Assembly: GCA_937893605.1 (NCBI GenBank)
Contig: CALBGG010000088.1
Coordinates: 1-64,000 of the forward strand
Direction: 5' to 3'
DNA from: an uncultured Clostridia bacterium
Lineage (GTDB): Bacteria > Bacillota > Clostridia > Oscillospirales > Oscillospiraceae
Length of the DNA stretch: 64,000 nt
Shown: positions 18,055 to 26,393 of the stretch, in pieces
How the letters are laid out: each line of letters starts with the position of its first letter
Position numbering within the stretch: position 1 is the first letter of the stretch
Notes under the pieces: model-generated
Database searches by the model: none
What the model was told of the DNA's origin: nothing
Seen by the model: only the letters and a program-made list of their open reading frames with translations
Program-made: the position numbers and the translations under genes

Positions 18055-18930
18055 ATGGAAAATGATCTTCTAAAAGCGCTTTCAAAGGGCAGCAACCAGT
18101 TTTCAAAGGGACAGCGGATCATTGCAAAATATATTTTGAGCAATTACGATAAGGCGGCGTTTATGACTGCCGGCCGGCTCGGCAAGATAGTCGGCGTTAG
18201 TGAATCCACTGTCGTTCGTTTTGCCGCCGAGCTTGGCTATGACGGGTATCCCAGCATGCGCAAGGCGTTGCAGGAAATGATCCGCAATCGCCTAACCTCC
18301 GTACAGCGCATCGAGGTAGCAAAAAGCATGATAGACGATAACGATATCGTTCGCTCGATAATCGGCAGCGATATTCAAAATCTTCAGGCAACGCTCGAGG
18401 TGCTCGAGCAGGATAGCTTCAATAAATTTGTCGACTTGATCAATGAAGCAAAGAATATCTACATTGTCGGCATGCGCACCTCGACCTCACTGGCGACCTT
18501 CCTCGGCCTGTATTTGAACCTTCTTCGCAGCAATGTAAACGTCATTCACGATACTGCTGCAAGCGAGGTGTTCGAGCAGATAATCAGAATAGGCGAGGGC
18601 GACCTGTTTATTGCGATAAGCTTTCCGCGTTACTCAAGCCACACGCTTGACGCAATGGAGTTTGCAAGGAAGATGGGCGCAATGACTGCGGCCATAACCG
18701 ACGGGCCTGCTTCTCCATTAAACGGTATAGCCGACGTCTGCCTGCACGCAAAGAGCGATATGGTATCGTTCCTTGATTCTCTTGTAGCTCCTATGAGTCT
18801 CATTAATGCGATAATCATAGCTGTAGGTATAAAGAATAAGGAAAGCCTATCGCAAACCTTTGAACGTCTCGAAACTATATGGTCCGAAAACAAGGTCTAT
18901 GAACAGGCCGAGCGCAGCGGTACGATATGA
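18055..18930 (+). CDS. MurR/RpiR family transcriptional regulator
   Basis: 291 residues. The N-terminal helix-turn-helix domain (about 1-75) has the family phrase SKGQRIIAKYIL and VGVSESTVVRFAAELGYDGYP. The C-terminal SIS sugar-phosphate-binding domain (about 120-250) has VGMRTSTSLA and AISFPRYSSHT. RpiR proteins sense phosphosugars and repress or activate sugar-use genes. No sugar gene lies nearby: the next genes are a flavoprotein and cmk, so its target is unclear, though the palindrome at its own promoter suggests self-control. ATG 18055 is favoured over 18040 and 18046 by the GGAG spacing. Confidence 0.88.
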   Translation: MENDLLKALSKGSNQFSKGQRIIAKYILSNYDKAAFMTAGRLGKIVGVSESTVVRFAAELGYDGYPSMRKALQEMIRNRLTSVQRIEVAKSMIDDNDIVRSIIGSDIQNLQATLEVLEQDSFNKFVDLINEAKNIYIVGMRTSTSLATFLGLYLNLLRSNVNVIHDTAASEVFEQIIRIGEGDLFIAISFPRYSSHTLDAMEFARKMGAMTAAITDGPASPLNGIADVCLHAKSDMVSFLDSLVAPMSLINAIIIAVGIKNKESLSQTFERLETIWSENKVYEQAERSGTI

Positions 18931-20156
18931 CCAAACTCAGTGCCGACGCAGTTATCATCGGCGGAGGAGCCGCCGGAATGATGTGCAGCCTGATCGCCGC
19001 GCAGCGCGGCCTTGACATTATCCTTCTTGAGCCGAATAAAATGCTTGGACGCAAGGTGCGCATAAGCGGCAAAGGGCGCTGCAACGTTACAAACAACTGC
19101 GATATAAAGGACTTTTTAAGCAACATACCCGGAGACGGGAGATTTTTGTACAGTGCGCTCAACAAATTCCCGCCGCGAGACACTATGCGTTTTTTCGAAT
19201 CGCTCGGCCTGCCGCTCAAAACCGAGCGTGGCAACAGAGTGTTTCCGGTGTCGGACAATGCAAACGACGTTGCCGGAGCTCTGACCAGAAACATAGAGCG
19301 CAGCGGCGTCCGCCGCGTACGTGAAAGCGCAAAGCATATTCTCTGTGAAAACGGTGCCGTCTGCGGCGTTAAAACGGAGTCCGGCGTAATAGAATGCCGT
19401 GCGGCGGTCATATGTACAGGCGGGCTTTCTTATCCGCTCACGGGTTCGAACGGAGCAGGCTATAAAATGGCGCAGGAACTGGGACACAGCGTAACGCCAT
19501 GCCGTCCGTCGCTCGTTCCGCTGGAAAGCGACGATGAATACTGCGCACAGATGCAGGGCTTTTCTCTTAAAAACGTGATGCTCTCGGCATACGAGAACGA
19601 TAAGCTTATATTCCGCGAGCTCGGCGAAATGCTGTTTACGCATTTTGGCGTATCCGGACCGTTGGTTTTGTCGGCCAGCTCGCATATGCGCAATTTCGGC
19701 AAATCAAAATACCGACTGAGCATCGATCTCAAGCCCGCGCTCGACGAGAAAAAGCTCGACGCGAGACTCCTGCGCGACTTTGAAAAGTATGCAAACCGCG
19801 ACTTTGCAAACGCGCTTTGTGATCTTGCAGGCAAGGCGATGATACCCGTTCTCGTTGAGCTGTCCGGCATTCCGCCGGAGGAAAAGGTAAATTCAATAAC
19901 GCGTACACAGCGTCATGAGCTTTTGAAGCTTTTTAAGGATTTCCCCGTGTCGGTGTCCGGTCCCCGCCCAATTGATGAGGCAATAGTTACCTCCGGCGGC
20001 GTTGCAACGAAGGAGATAAATCCACGTACTATGGAGTCAAAGCTCGTAATCGGGCTGTATTTTGCCGGAGAAGTCATGGATCTTGACGCTTACACGGGCG
20101 GCTTTAATTTGCAAATTGCGTGGTCAACGGCATACGTTGCCGCAAATTCGTTATAA
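18927..20156 (+). CDS. HI0933-like NAD(P)/FAD-dependent flavoprotein (YhiN/BaiN family)
   Basis: 409 residues. The N-terminal dinucleotide-binding fold reads VIIGGGAAGMMCSL, followed by GRKVRISGKGRCNVTNN, the hallmark of the HI0933-like family. A C-terminal GLYFAGEVMDLDAYTGGFNLQ loop closes the FAD site. Some members of this family act as bile-acid or steroid oxidoreductases (BaiN), but most are uncharacterised. The start overlaps the RpiR stop by 4 bases, and cmk follows after 13 bases; this gene-cmk-ispH order is common in Clostridia. Confidence 0.88.
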   Translation: MTKLSADAVIIGGGAAGMMCSLIAAQRGLDIILLEPNKMLGRKVRISGKGRCNVTNNCDIKDFLSNIPGDGRFLYSALNKFPPRDTMRFFESLGLPLKTERGNRVFPVSDNANDVAGALTRNIERSGVRRVRESAKHILCENGAVCGVKTESGVIECRAAVICTGGLSYPLTGSNGAGYKMAQELGHSVTPCRPSLVPLESDDEYCAQMQGFSLKNVMLSAYENDKLIFRELGEMLFTHFGVSGPLVLSASSHMRNFGKSKYRLSIDLKPALDEKKLDARLLRDFEKYANRDFANALCDLAGKAMIPVLVELSGIPPEEKVNSITRTQRHELLKLFKDFPVSVSGPRPIDEAIVTSGGVATKEINPRTMESKLVIGLYFAGEVMDLDAYTGGFNLQIAWSTAYVAANSL

Positions 20157-20169
20157 GGATGGATTCGCT

Positions 20170-20862
20170 ATGATATCAATAGCCATTGACGGCCCGTCCG
20201 GCGCCGGAAAGAGCACAATATCCAGAAAAGCGGCTGAGATGTTCGGTTTTATATACGTCGATACCGGAGCAATATACAGGACTATAGGGCTTGCATCCAA
20301 AACGCACAACGTAAGCCTTTACAATAAGAAAGCCGTTATTGAGATGCTGCCAAAGCTTAAGATTGAGCTTAAATACAATGATGCCGGTGAGCAGCACATG
20401 TATCTTGACGGGAAGGATGTTTCCCGGGACATACGCCTGCCGGAGGTATCCATGCTTGCGTCTAAGGTCTCGGCAATACCCGAGGTCAGAGCCTTTCTCA
20501 TTGATATGCAGCGCGATATGGCAGAAAAATATGATGTTATCATGGACGGACGCGATATCGGAACGGTCATATTGCCAAACGCAGATCTTAAGATATTTCT
20601 CACTGCCGATGTTTCAGACCGCGCACGCCGCCGCTATGAGGAGCTTTGCGCAAAGGGCATGGATAAGCCCTTCGGCGAGGTGCTTGCGGAGATGAAGCAG
20701 CGCGACGAGCAGGACACCGAGCGTGCCGCTGCTCCCTTGAAGCCCGCCGAGGATGCCGTTATGCTCGACACGAGCGGGAACACGCTTGAGCAGAGTGTAG
20801 CCGAGGTATGCCGTCTCATATCGGACAGGACCGGCAAAAAATCGGTGAACGGACATGAATAA
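20170..20862 (+). CDS. cmk: Cytidylate kinase
   Basis: Phosphorylates CMP and dCMP. The P-loop is [11 protein letters not shown] near residues 8-18, with DTGAIYR and the CMP-binding GRDIGTV motif. Length is 230 residues. AAGGATGG (20157-20164) is the probable ribosome site for ATG 20170; the reading frame extends upstream into the flavoprotein gene, which is rejected. The end overlaps ispH-rpsA by 8 bases, as in other Clostridia where cmk and ispH-rpsA form one transcription unit. Confidence 0.95.
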   Translation: MISIAIDGPSGAGKSTISRKAAEMFGFIYVDTGAIYRTIGLASKTHNVSLYNKKAVIEMLPKLKIELKYNDAGEQHMYLDGKDVSRDIRLPEVSMLASKVSAIPEVRAFLIDMQRDMAEKYDVIMDGRDIGTVILPNADLKIFLTADVSDRARRRYEELCAKGMDKPFGEVLAEMKQRDEQDTERAAAPLKPAEDAVMLDTSGNTLEQSVAEVCRLISDRTGKKSVNGHE

Positions 20863-22894
20863 GCTCGTTATAGCAAAAAGCGCGGGATTCTGCTTCGGCG
20901 TGAGCCGCTCGGTCGATATGGCGCAAAAGCTTCTTGTGTCTGGCAGTGCGTACTCACTCGGTCAGCTAATTCACAATGACGATGTTGTGCGCCGCTTTGA
21001 AGACGAGGGGCTCAAAGTGATAAGCTCGCCCGACGAGCTGCCGAAGGGATCGCGGGTAATGATACGTTCGCACGGCGTATCAAAGGCTGTATACGGGCAG
21101 CTTGAAGACAGGGGAGCGGAGGTGACTGACGCTACATGCCCGAAGGTCAAACGAATACATAAGCTCGTGAACTCAGCGCACAACGAGGGGCGATTTGTCA
21201 TCATAATCGGCATGCGCGGCCACCCCGAGGTTGAGGCAGTTAAGGGCTGGTGCGGAGACTGTGTGATATGTGAAAATGCCGCAGAATTAGACGCGTGGTA
21301 CGGAAAATTCGGCGAATTGTTGGATAAACCGATAACGATGGTAGTCCAAACGACCCAAACACGTAGTAATTTTACCGAATGTGCAAGTTTCTTAAAAAAA
21401 AGATGTACAAATCTTCAAATCTTTGATACAATATGCGGTGCAACATCCATGCGTCAGGAAGAAGCCGCAAAATTGGCGGCAGAGTGCGATGCAATGGTCG
21501 TCATAGGCGGCAGACACAGCGCAAACAGCGTTCACCTTTCGGTGATATGCTCTGAGCTTTGTCCGAACGTTCAGTTTATCGAAAACGCAGATGAATTGAA
21601 TATGGACAGGCTCAAAGACGCCTGTACAGTCGGTGTAACGGCAGGAGCGTCCACGCCTGCGTGGATAATTAAGGAGGTAAGTAACAAGATGAGCGAAGAA
21701 ATTAAAATTGATGCTGCTGCAGCAGAAGAGAAGGAGATGTCCTTCGACGAAATGCTGGAGGAATCCATCAAGACTATATATAATGGAGATAAGGTAACCG
21801 GCACCGTTGTTGCTATTACCGGCACTGAAGTAAGTGTCGATATCGGCACGAAGTACTCGGGCTTCATTCCCACCACCGAGTTCACCGATGACGGCATCAA
21901 GGTCGAAGACGCTGTTAAGGTCGGCGATACCATTGAAGCAGTTGTTGTCCGCGTTAACGATGTAGAAGGCACTGTTATGCTCTCCAAGAAGCGTCTTGAC
22001 GCAGCAAAGAGCTGGACTATGGTCGAGGAAGCTGTCGAGAGCGGCGAGTTCCTTGAAGGCACCGTTACCGAGGTCAACAAGGGCGGCGTAGTCGTCAATG
22101 TCAAGGGCGTCCGTGTATTCGTTCCGGCTTCTCAGTCCGGCCTGCCCAAGGATGCGGATATGAATCAGCTTCTCAAGCAGAAGGTTCGCGTTAAGATCAC
22201 CGAGGTCAATCGCAGCCGCAAGCGTGTCGTCGGCTCCATCCGTGCCGTCGCTCAGAAAGAGCGCCGCGAGAAGGCAGAGGCTATTTGGAATGAAATGGAG
22301 GTTGGCAAGAAGTACCACGGCGTAGTCAAGTCCATGACCAGCTACGGCGCATTTGTCGACATCGGCGGCATTGACGGTATGGTTCATGTCTCCGAGATGA
22401 GCTGGAGCCGCATCAAGAATCCCGCTGAGGTATTCAATATCGGCGACGAGGTCGATGTCTATGTCATAAACTTCGACAGGGAGAAGAAAAAGATCTCTCT
22501 CGGCTACAAGGATCCCAACGAGAATCCCTGGGTCAAGTTCACCAGCAACTACAATGTCGGCGATACTGCTGAGGTAAAAATCGTGAAGCTCATGACCTTC
22601 GGCGCATTTGCAGAGGTTCTGCCCGGCGTTGACGGCCTGATCCACATTTCTCAGATTGCAAACCGCCGTATCGGCAAGCCCGAAGAGGTTCTGTCCGTCG
22701 GCGATGTAGTCGAGGCAAAGATCACCGCAATCGACACCGAGAATCACAAGATATCTCTGTCAATCCGCGCACTTGCCGAGCCCGCGGCCGCTGAGGTCGA
22801 GGAGGTTCCCGAGGTTGAGGATAACGGTGAGGACGCACTTGTCTACGAAGTATCCACCACCGGCGAAGCAAAGGGCGATATAGTCGAAGAATAA
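20855..22894 (+). CDS. ispH-rpsA: Bifunctional IspH - ribosomal protein S1 fusion
   Basis: 679 residues. Residues 1-278 are 4-hydroxy-3-methylbut-2-enyl diphosphate reductase, the last MEP-pathway step: the iron-sulphur cysteines lie in AGFCFGV, DATCPKV and DTICGATSMRQEE. Residues 279-679 are an S1 protein with four OB repeats, visible in GTVVAITGTEVSVDIG, GTVTEVNKGGVVVNVKG, GVVKSMTSYGAFVDIGG and KIVKLMTFGAFAEVLPG. This fusion is known in many Clostridia. A strong ribosome site and in-frame ATG lie at the junction (separate entry), so separate S1 may also be made. Codon use changes from mixed in the IspH half to strongly biased in the S1 half. Confidence 0.95.
   Translation: MNKLVIAKSAGFCFGVSRSVDMAQKLLVSGSAYSLGQLIHNDDVVRRFEDEGLKVISSPDELPKGSRVMIRSHGVSKAVYGQLEDRGAEVTDATCPKVKRIHKLVNSAHNEGRFVIIIGMRGHPEVEAVKGWCGDCVICENAAELDAWYGKFGELLDKPITMVVQTTQTRSNFTECASFLKKRCTNLQIFDTICGATSMRQEEAAKLAAECDAMVVIGGRHSANSVHLSVICSELCPNVQFIENADELNMDRLKDACTVGVTAGASTPAWIIKEVSNKMSEEIKIDAAAAEEKEMSFDEMLEESIKTIYNGDKVTGTVVAITGTEVSVDIGTKYSGFIPTTEFTDDGIKVEDAVKVGDTIEAVVVRVNDVEGTVMLSKKRLDAAKSWTMVEEAVESGEFLEGTVTEVNKGGVVVNVKGVRVFVPASQSGLPKDADMNQLLKQKVRVKITEVNRSRKRVVGSIRAVAQKERREKAEAIWNEMEVGKKYHGVVKSMTSYGAFVDIGGIDGMVHVSEMSWSRIKNPAEVFNIGDEVDVYVINFDREKKKISLGYKDPNENPWVKFTSNYNVGDTAEVKIVKLMTFGAFAEVLPGVDGLIHISQIANRRIGKPEEVLSVGDVVEAKITAIDTENHKISLSIRALAEPAAAEVEEVPEVEDNGEDALVYEVSTTGEAKGDIVEE
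21673..21691 (+). promoter_or_regulatory. Internal ribosome site and ATG at the IspH/S1 junction
   Basis: AAGGAGGTAAG (21671-21681) is a near-perfect anti-Shine-Dalgarno match, placed 11 bases before ATG 21689 in frame with the fusion. The 401-residue product would start MSEEIKIDAAAAEE, an acidic lead like those of free-standing clostridial S1 proteins, and contain all four S1 repeats. The site could release S1 at a level above IspH, or be a relic of two genes that became fused. Confidence 0.6.
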
Positions 22895-22912
22895 TACAGT
22901 TTAACAGTTCGT

Positions 22913-22947
22913 AATAGCCTGCCGCACATGCGGCAGGCTATTTTTTT
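22913..22947 (+). terminator. Rho-independent terminator after ispH-rpsA
   Basis: Thirteen-bp perfect stem AATAGCCTGCCGC / GCGGCAGGCTATT (22913-22925 with 22930-22942) with an ACAT loop, running into seven T. One of the clearest terminators in the window. Confidence 0.95.
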
Positions 22948-22979
22948 GTTTAAAAACCAATCTGAACGCGTTAATTTTC

Positions 22980-23008
22980 TTGCAAAAAAGCAACATTTTG
23001 TGTATAAT
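22980..23008 (+). promoter_or_regulatory. Promoter of carD-ispD-ispF
   Basis: TTGCAA at 22980-22985 and a perfect TATAAT at 23003-23008 with 17-base spacing, just after the ispH-rpsA terminator and 31 bases ahead of the carD start codon. Confidence 0.85.
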
Positions 23009-23038
23009 TATTTTAATAGATTTTAAGGAGGAGTGGTC

Positions 23039-23521
23039 TTGTTCAAGATTGGTGATTACATTGCACATCCGATGCACGGCGCAGGCGTTATTGAGAGTAT
23101 AGTTACTAAAAAAATCAACGGCGCTCAACGGGATTACTATGTCCTTAAGCTGCCTGTTGGGGATATGGTCGTTATGGTGCCGGTGGTTGGATGCGAAGAT
23201 ATCGGCGTAAGATCCATAATATCCCGAAACGAGGCGGAAAATGTTTTTAAAGCGTTCAGCGCGCTCGAAATATCCATGACGCAGAACTGGAACAAGCGTT
23301 ATCGTGAGAACATGGATAAGATCAAAAGCGGGAATCTGATTGACGTCGCGGCCGTGGTAAAAGGGCTTATGTGCAGGGACAATGAGCGCGGCCTTTCTAC
23401 CGGCGAGCGTAAGATGCTCCATTCGGCGAAGCAGATACTGATATCGGAGCTCGTCATAGCTGCCGATATGGATTACGACGGAGTGGAAAAAAGGCTGTGC
23501 GCAGCACTTGAAGAGGGGTAA
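23039..23521 (+). CDS. CarD-like transcription factor
   Basis: 160 residues. The N-terminal RNA-polymerase-interaction domain (FKIGDYIAHPMHGAGVIESI...DYYVLKLPVGD) resembles CarD/CdnL, with a helical C-terminal part. CarD-type proteins stabilise the open promoter complex. The start is TTG 23039: AAGGAGG at 23025-23031 leaves 7 bases to this TTG but only 1 to the GTG at 23033. Position ahead of ispD is common in Clostridia. The helical C-terminus is weakly conserved, so the exact role is inferred from the N-terminal domain. Confidence 0.87.
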   Translation: MFKIGDYIAHPMHGAGVIESIVTKKINGAQRDYYVLKLPVGDMVVMVPVVGCEDIGVRSIISRNEAENVFKAFSALEISMTQNWNKRYRENMDKIKSGNLIDVAAVVKGLMCRDNERGLSTGERKMLHSAKQILISELVIAADMDYDGVEKRLCAALEEG

Positions 23522-23526
23522 GCCTC

Positions 23527-24258
23527 ATGTCTATCATAAATAGGATTTTAAAATTAAAAGCAAATGGCGATGACTTCTGCACAGCCGTGGTGCTTGCAGC
23601 CGGAAACTCTCAGCGCATGGGTAAGGATAAGATACTCATGCCGCTCGGCGGCATGCCCGTAATTGCACGTACGCTCAAGGCGCTGCAAGCCTCGGAGTGT
23701 ATTGACGAGATCATTGTTGTCACAAAATACGAAAGTCTTCAGGAAATCGCCGATATCTGCCACGAGTATGCCGTCGCAAAAACGAGTAAGGTTGTCCTCG
23801 GCGGAAAAACAAGGCTTGAATCTTCGCTGCTCGGCGTCAGCAATGCCGACGAAAGGGCAAAATATATAGCAATTCACGATGGCGCTCGGCCATTTATCAC
23901 AGATAATTTAATAGAACGCGTAGTGCATTGCGCACATCAGCATAATGCTGCTGCTCCGGCGATCGCTCCGACCGATACGGTGCGTGTGCTCAACGCAAAG
24001 GGCGCGGTCGCTGAAACCCCGTCCAGAGATCTTGTTGCGCTCATGCAGACGCCGCAGGTCTTTATGACAGAGATGATAAAAGCTGCACTTGCTCGCGCAC
24101 AGCAGAAGGGCATTAAAATAACGGATGATTGTTCGGCAGTCGAGGCGATGGGCTATAAGGTAACAGTCGTTGCCGGAGATCCGGATAATATAAAGCTTAC
24201 AACATCGCGAGATCTTTATATCGCGGAGGGTATACTCGCCGAAAGGAGCGGAAAATAA
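23527..24258 (+). CDS. ispD: 2-C-methyl-D-erythritol 4-phosphate cytidylyltransferase
   Basis: Transfers CMP to MEP in the MEP isoprenoid pathway. The CTP-binding [15 protein letters not shown] motif (about residues 20-35), HDGARPF and the later [10 protein letters not shown] segment define IspD. Length is 243 residues, slightly longer at the N-terminus than usual (about 17 extra residues before the glycine-rich motif); a later start is not supported by a ribosome site, while GAGGGG (23514-23519) suits ATG 23527. ispF follows with a one-base overlap. Confidence 0.95.
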   Translation: MSIINRILKLKANGDDFCTAVVLAAGNSQRMGKDKILMPLGGMPVIARTLKALQASECIDEIIVVTKYESLQEIADICHEYAVAKTSKVVLGGKTRLESSLLGVSNADERAKYIAIHDGARPFITDNLIERVVHCAHQHNAAAPAIAPTDTVRVLNAKGAVAETPSRDLVALMQTPQVFMTEMIKAALARAQQKGIKITDDCSAVEAMGYKVTVVAGDPDNIKLTTSRDLYIAEGILAERSGK

Positions 24259-24731
24259 TGCGTATCGGACACGGCTACGATGTTCATAAGCTCGTCGAAT
24301 ATCGTGAGCTGATTCTTGGCGGAGTAAGCATTCCATACGAGAAAGGATTGCTGGGTCATTCCGACGCCGATGTTCTAACTCATGCACTCATGGACGCGCT
24401 GCTCGGTGCGGCTGCGCTCGGCGATATCGGCAGCCATTTTCCCGATAACGATGACGCTTACCTCGGTGCCGACAGTATAGAGCTTTTAAAAAGGGTCATG
24501 GCCATCCTGCGGGAGAAAGGTTATGGCGTAATTAACGCCGACTGCACTATTATTGCTCAGCGCCCGAAGCTCAAGCCGTATATCGATGATATGCGCGCCG
24601 TTTTATCAAACGCTATGGGCGTGGAGCTTGATGCTGTAAGCGTTAAGGCGACCACCGAGGAGCACCTCGGCTTTACCGGGGAAGGGCTCGGCATTGCGGC
24701 GCACGCGGTCGTGCTTATAAACCGGACTTAA
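24258..24731 (+). CDS. ispF: 2-C-methyl-D-erythritol 2,4-cyclodiphosphate synthase
   Basis: Next pathway step after IspD and IspE. The N-terminal [11 protein letters not shown], the zinc-binding [18 protein letters not shown] and the C-terminal [16 protein letters not shown] are diagnostic. Length is 157 residues. It is coupled to ispD by a shared A of TAATG and followed by a terminator, so carD-ispD-ispF is a closed unit. The ispE gene is not in the window. Confidence 0.96.
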   Translation: MRIGHGYDVHKLVEYRELILGGVSIPYEKGLLGHSDADVLTHALMDALLGAAALGDIGSHFPDNDDAYLGADSIELLKRVMAILREKGYGVINADCTIIAQRPKLKPYIDDMRAVLSNAMGVELDAVSVKATTEEHLGFTGEGLGIAAHAVVLINRT

Positions 24732-24732
24732 A

Positions 24733-24765
24733 TCAGGCAGCTTTTCGGCTGCCTGATAATTTTTC
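24733..24765 (+). terminator. Rho-independent terminator after ispF
   Basis: Ten-bp perfect stem ATCAGGCAGC / GCTGCCTGAT (24733-24742 with 24749-24758) with a TTTTCG loop, followed by AATTTTTC. Confidence 0.92.
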
Positions 24766-24912
24766 ATTAGCGACTTGGGCATCTGCGGATGCTCTCATAT
24801 TTGGTAATCCGGTGGCGCACTTATCGGCAAAACCATGGCGTTTCGCGCTCCCGCCGGCTTCACCGCGCAGCCACATGGCGCATAGTATATAGCAAAAAAG
24901 AAGGGGTCAATT

Positions 24913-25164
24913 ATGCGCTATATATTTATGTGCCGGTCGCTGACTTATGCGCAGTCCGCGGCCCGTGTGCTTGAAAAAAATGCAATATCGGCAGCTGTAA
25001 AAAAAGCGCCCTCCGGCCTCAGCGGCAGCGGTTGCAGCTACAGTGTCAGCATTTCATATGCAAAGGGAGCGGCGGCCGCCGGAGTCCTGCGCCGAGAAGG
25101 CTTGCTTCAGGGAAAGGTATTCCTGCTCCGTGATGACGGCAGCTACACCGAGGTGATCCTGTGA
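24913..25164 (+). CDS. DUF3343 domain protein
   Basis: 83 residues, matching the small DUF3343 family (opening RYIFMCRSLTYAQSAARVLE, then a glycine-rich middle). These proteins are often next to class V aminotransferase and selenium-metabolism genes such as yedF and selD; a role in putative sulphur or selenium handling is suspected but unproven. The ribosome site is AGAAGGGG (24899-24906). It overlaps the following gene by 4 bases. The 147 bases before it (24766-24912) have no recognisable feature. Confidence 0.8.
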   Translation: MRYIFMCRSLTYAQSAARVLEKNAISAAVKKAPSGLSGSGCSYSVSISYAKGAAAAGVLRREGLLQGKVFLLRDDGSYTEVIL

Positions 25165-26282
25165 TCTATCTCGACTCTGCCGCGACGAGCTTTCTTAAGC
25201 CAAAAAGCGTGAAAACGGCAATGATTAATGCTGTGGATACGATGTCGAGCCCCGGCAGAGGAGCATACGCAGCTGCCATGCGCGCAGCCGATAAAGTATA
25301 TGAGTGCCGCACTTTGGCGTGCAGACTGTTTAACTTTTCGGAGCCGGAAAACGTAGTTTTTACAATGAACGCCACTTTCGCGCTCAACATTGCGATAAAA
25401 ACGCTCGCAGGGCACGGTAGTCGAGTCGTCATCTCCGGATATGAGCACAATTCCGTAACCAGGCCGCTGCACGAGATAGGTGCAGAGGTGATTGTTGCTG
25501 CAGGTAAGCTCTTTGACCCTGACGATGTCGTGGCCGAATTTGAGGATAAGGTGCCCGGTGCGGATCTTGTCATATGCAACCATGTTTCAAATGTCTTTGG
25601 ATTTATACAGCCGATATACAAAATATCCTCAATATGCAGCCGATACGGCGTACCTCTCATCATAGATGCGTCGCAGTCGGCCGGTATTGAAACTATCGAC
25701 TGCTGTCGACTCGACGCCGCTTTTATCGCGATGCCTGGGCATAAGGGCTTACTCGGACCTCAGGGAACAGGTATTTTGCTGTGCGGCGAGAGTCCAAAGC
25801 CGCTCATGAGCGGCGGAACAGGTTCGGAAAGCCTGATTCAAGCCATGCCGGAGCATCTGCCCGACAGAGCCGAAGCCGGAACGCACAATGTTGTCGGTAT
25901 AGCCGGACTGTGTGAGGGAATAAAATATGTGCTGAGTAAGGGCGCTGAGAATATCGGAGGCTATGAAGCTCGGCTTTGCCGCGAAACGGCCGAACAGCTC
26001 GGCTGTACAGCATCGCTTGAAGTGTTCTCGGGTGAAGCCGGAACTCAAGCTGGCGTGCTGTCCTTCCGGCACAGAACGATAGACTGCGAGGAGTTTTGCG
26101 AAAGACTCGGTAAAAACGGCATAGCCGCGCGCTGCGGACTACACTGCGCACCGCTTGCGCATAAAAGTGCGGGCACCGTCGATACAGGCACTGTGCGCAT
26201 AAGCTTTTCACCATTTATTTCGCGCCGACAGGCCATGTATGCATGCACGGAGATAGAAAAGATAGCCCGTAGAGAAAATTAA
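25161..26282 (+). CDS. Cysteine desulfurase-like class V aminotransferase (EF2568-like)
   Basis: 373 residues, beginning at GTG 25161 (MIYLDSAATSF). PLP-enzyme features include NHVSNVFG, DASQSAG and the PLP lysine in MPGHKGLLGPQGTG. These match the TIGR01977 (EF2568-type) subfamily rather than IscS/NifS; members lie near selenium-dependent molybdenum hydroxylase genes in some species. Translation is coupled to DUF3343 by a GTGA overlap. The sulphur or selenium acceptor is not visible nearby, so the function remains inferred. Confidence 0.85.
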   Translation: MIYLDSAATSFLKPKSVKTAMINAVDTMSSPGRGAYAAAMRAADKVYECRTLACRLFNFSEPENVVFTMNATFALNIAIKTLAGHGSRVVISGYEHNSVTRPLHEIGAEVIVAAGKLFDPDDVVAEFEDKVPGADLVICNHVSNVFGFIQPIYKISSICSRYGVPLIIDASQSAGIETIDCCRLDAAFIAMPGHKGLLGPQGTGILLCGESPKPLMSGGTGSESLIQAMPEHLPDRAEAGTHNVVGIAGLCEGIKYVLSKGAENIGGYEARLCRETAEQLGCTASLEVFSGEAGTQAGVLSFRHRTIDCEEFCERLGKNGIAARCGLHCAPLAHKSAGTVDTGTVRISFSPFISRRQAMYACTEIEKIARREN

Positions 26283-26293
26283 TTAATATTTAA

Positions 26294-26322
26294 TTGCGTT
26301 TTGTCCGTATATATTATATAAT
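26294..26322 (+). promoter_or_regulatory. Promoter of cdaA-cdaR
   Basis: TTGCGT at 26294-26299 and a perfect TATAAT at 26317-26322, spacing 17. The predicted transcript starts near 26329, leaving a leader of about 65 bases with a hairpin. Confidence 0.82.
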
Positions 26323-26346
26323 ATAGTGATTAAAAATACAGCAGTG

Positions 26347-26370
26347 TGCGGACTGCTCACGCAGTCCGCA
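26347..26370 (+). repeat. Hairpin in the cdaA 5' leader
   Basis: A perfect 10-bp stem TGCGGACTGC / GCAGTCCGCA (26347-26356 with 26361-26370) with a TCAC loop lies in the untranslated leader about 24 bases before the cdaA ATG. No T run follows. It may be an RNA-stability element or a protein-binding site. Confidence 0.65.
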
Positions 26371-26393
26371 GATAAACACGATCGGGGATTATA

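Noticed and set aside
21392..22747. Long open minus-strand frame of 451 codons across the S1 half of the fusion gene
   Set aside because: It lies opposite a gene with four recognisable S1 repeats; long antisense frames arise from its strong codon bias. Its translation shows no known domain.
24789..24974. Possible small protein from ATG 24789 in the gap before DUF3343
   Set aside because: No ribosome site, overlaps the well-supported DUF3343 start in another frame, and the translation is rich in R and W with no similarity that I recognise.
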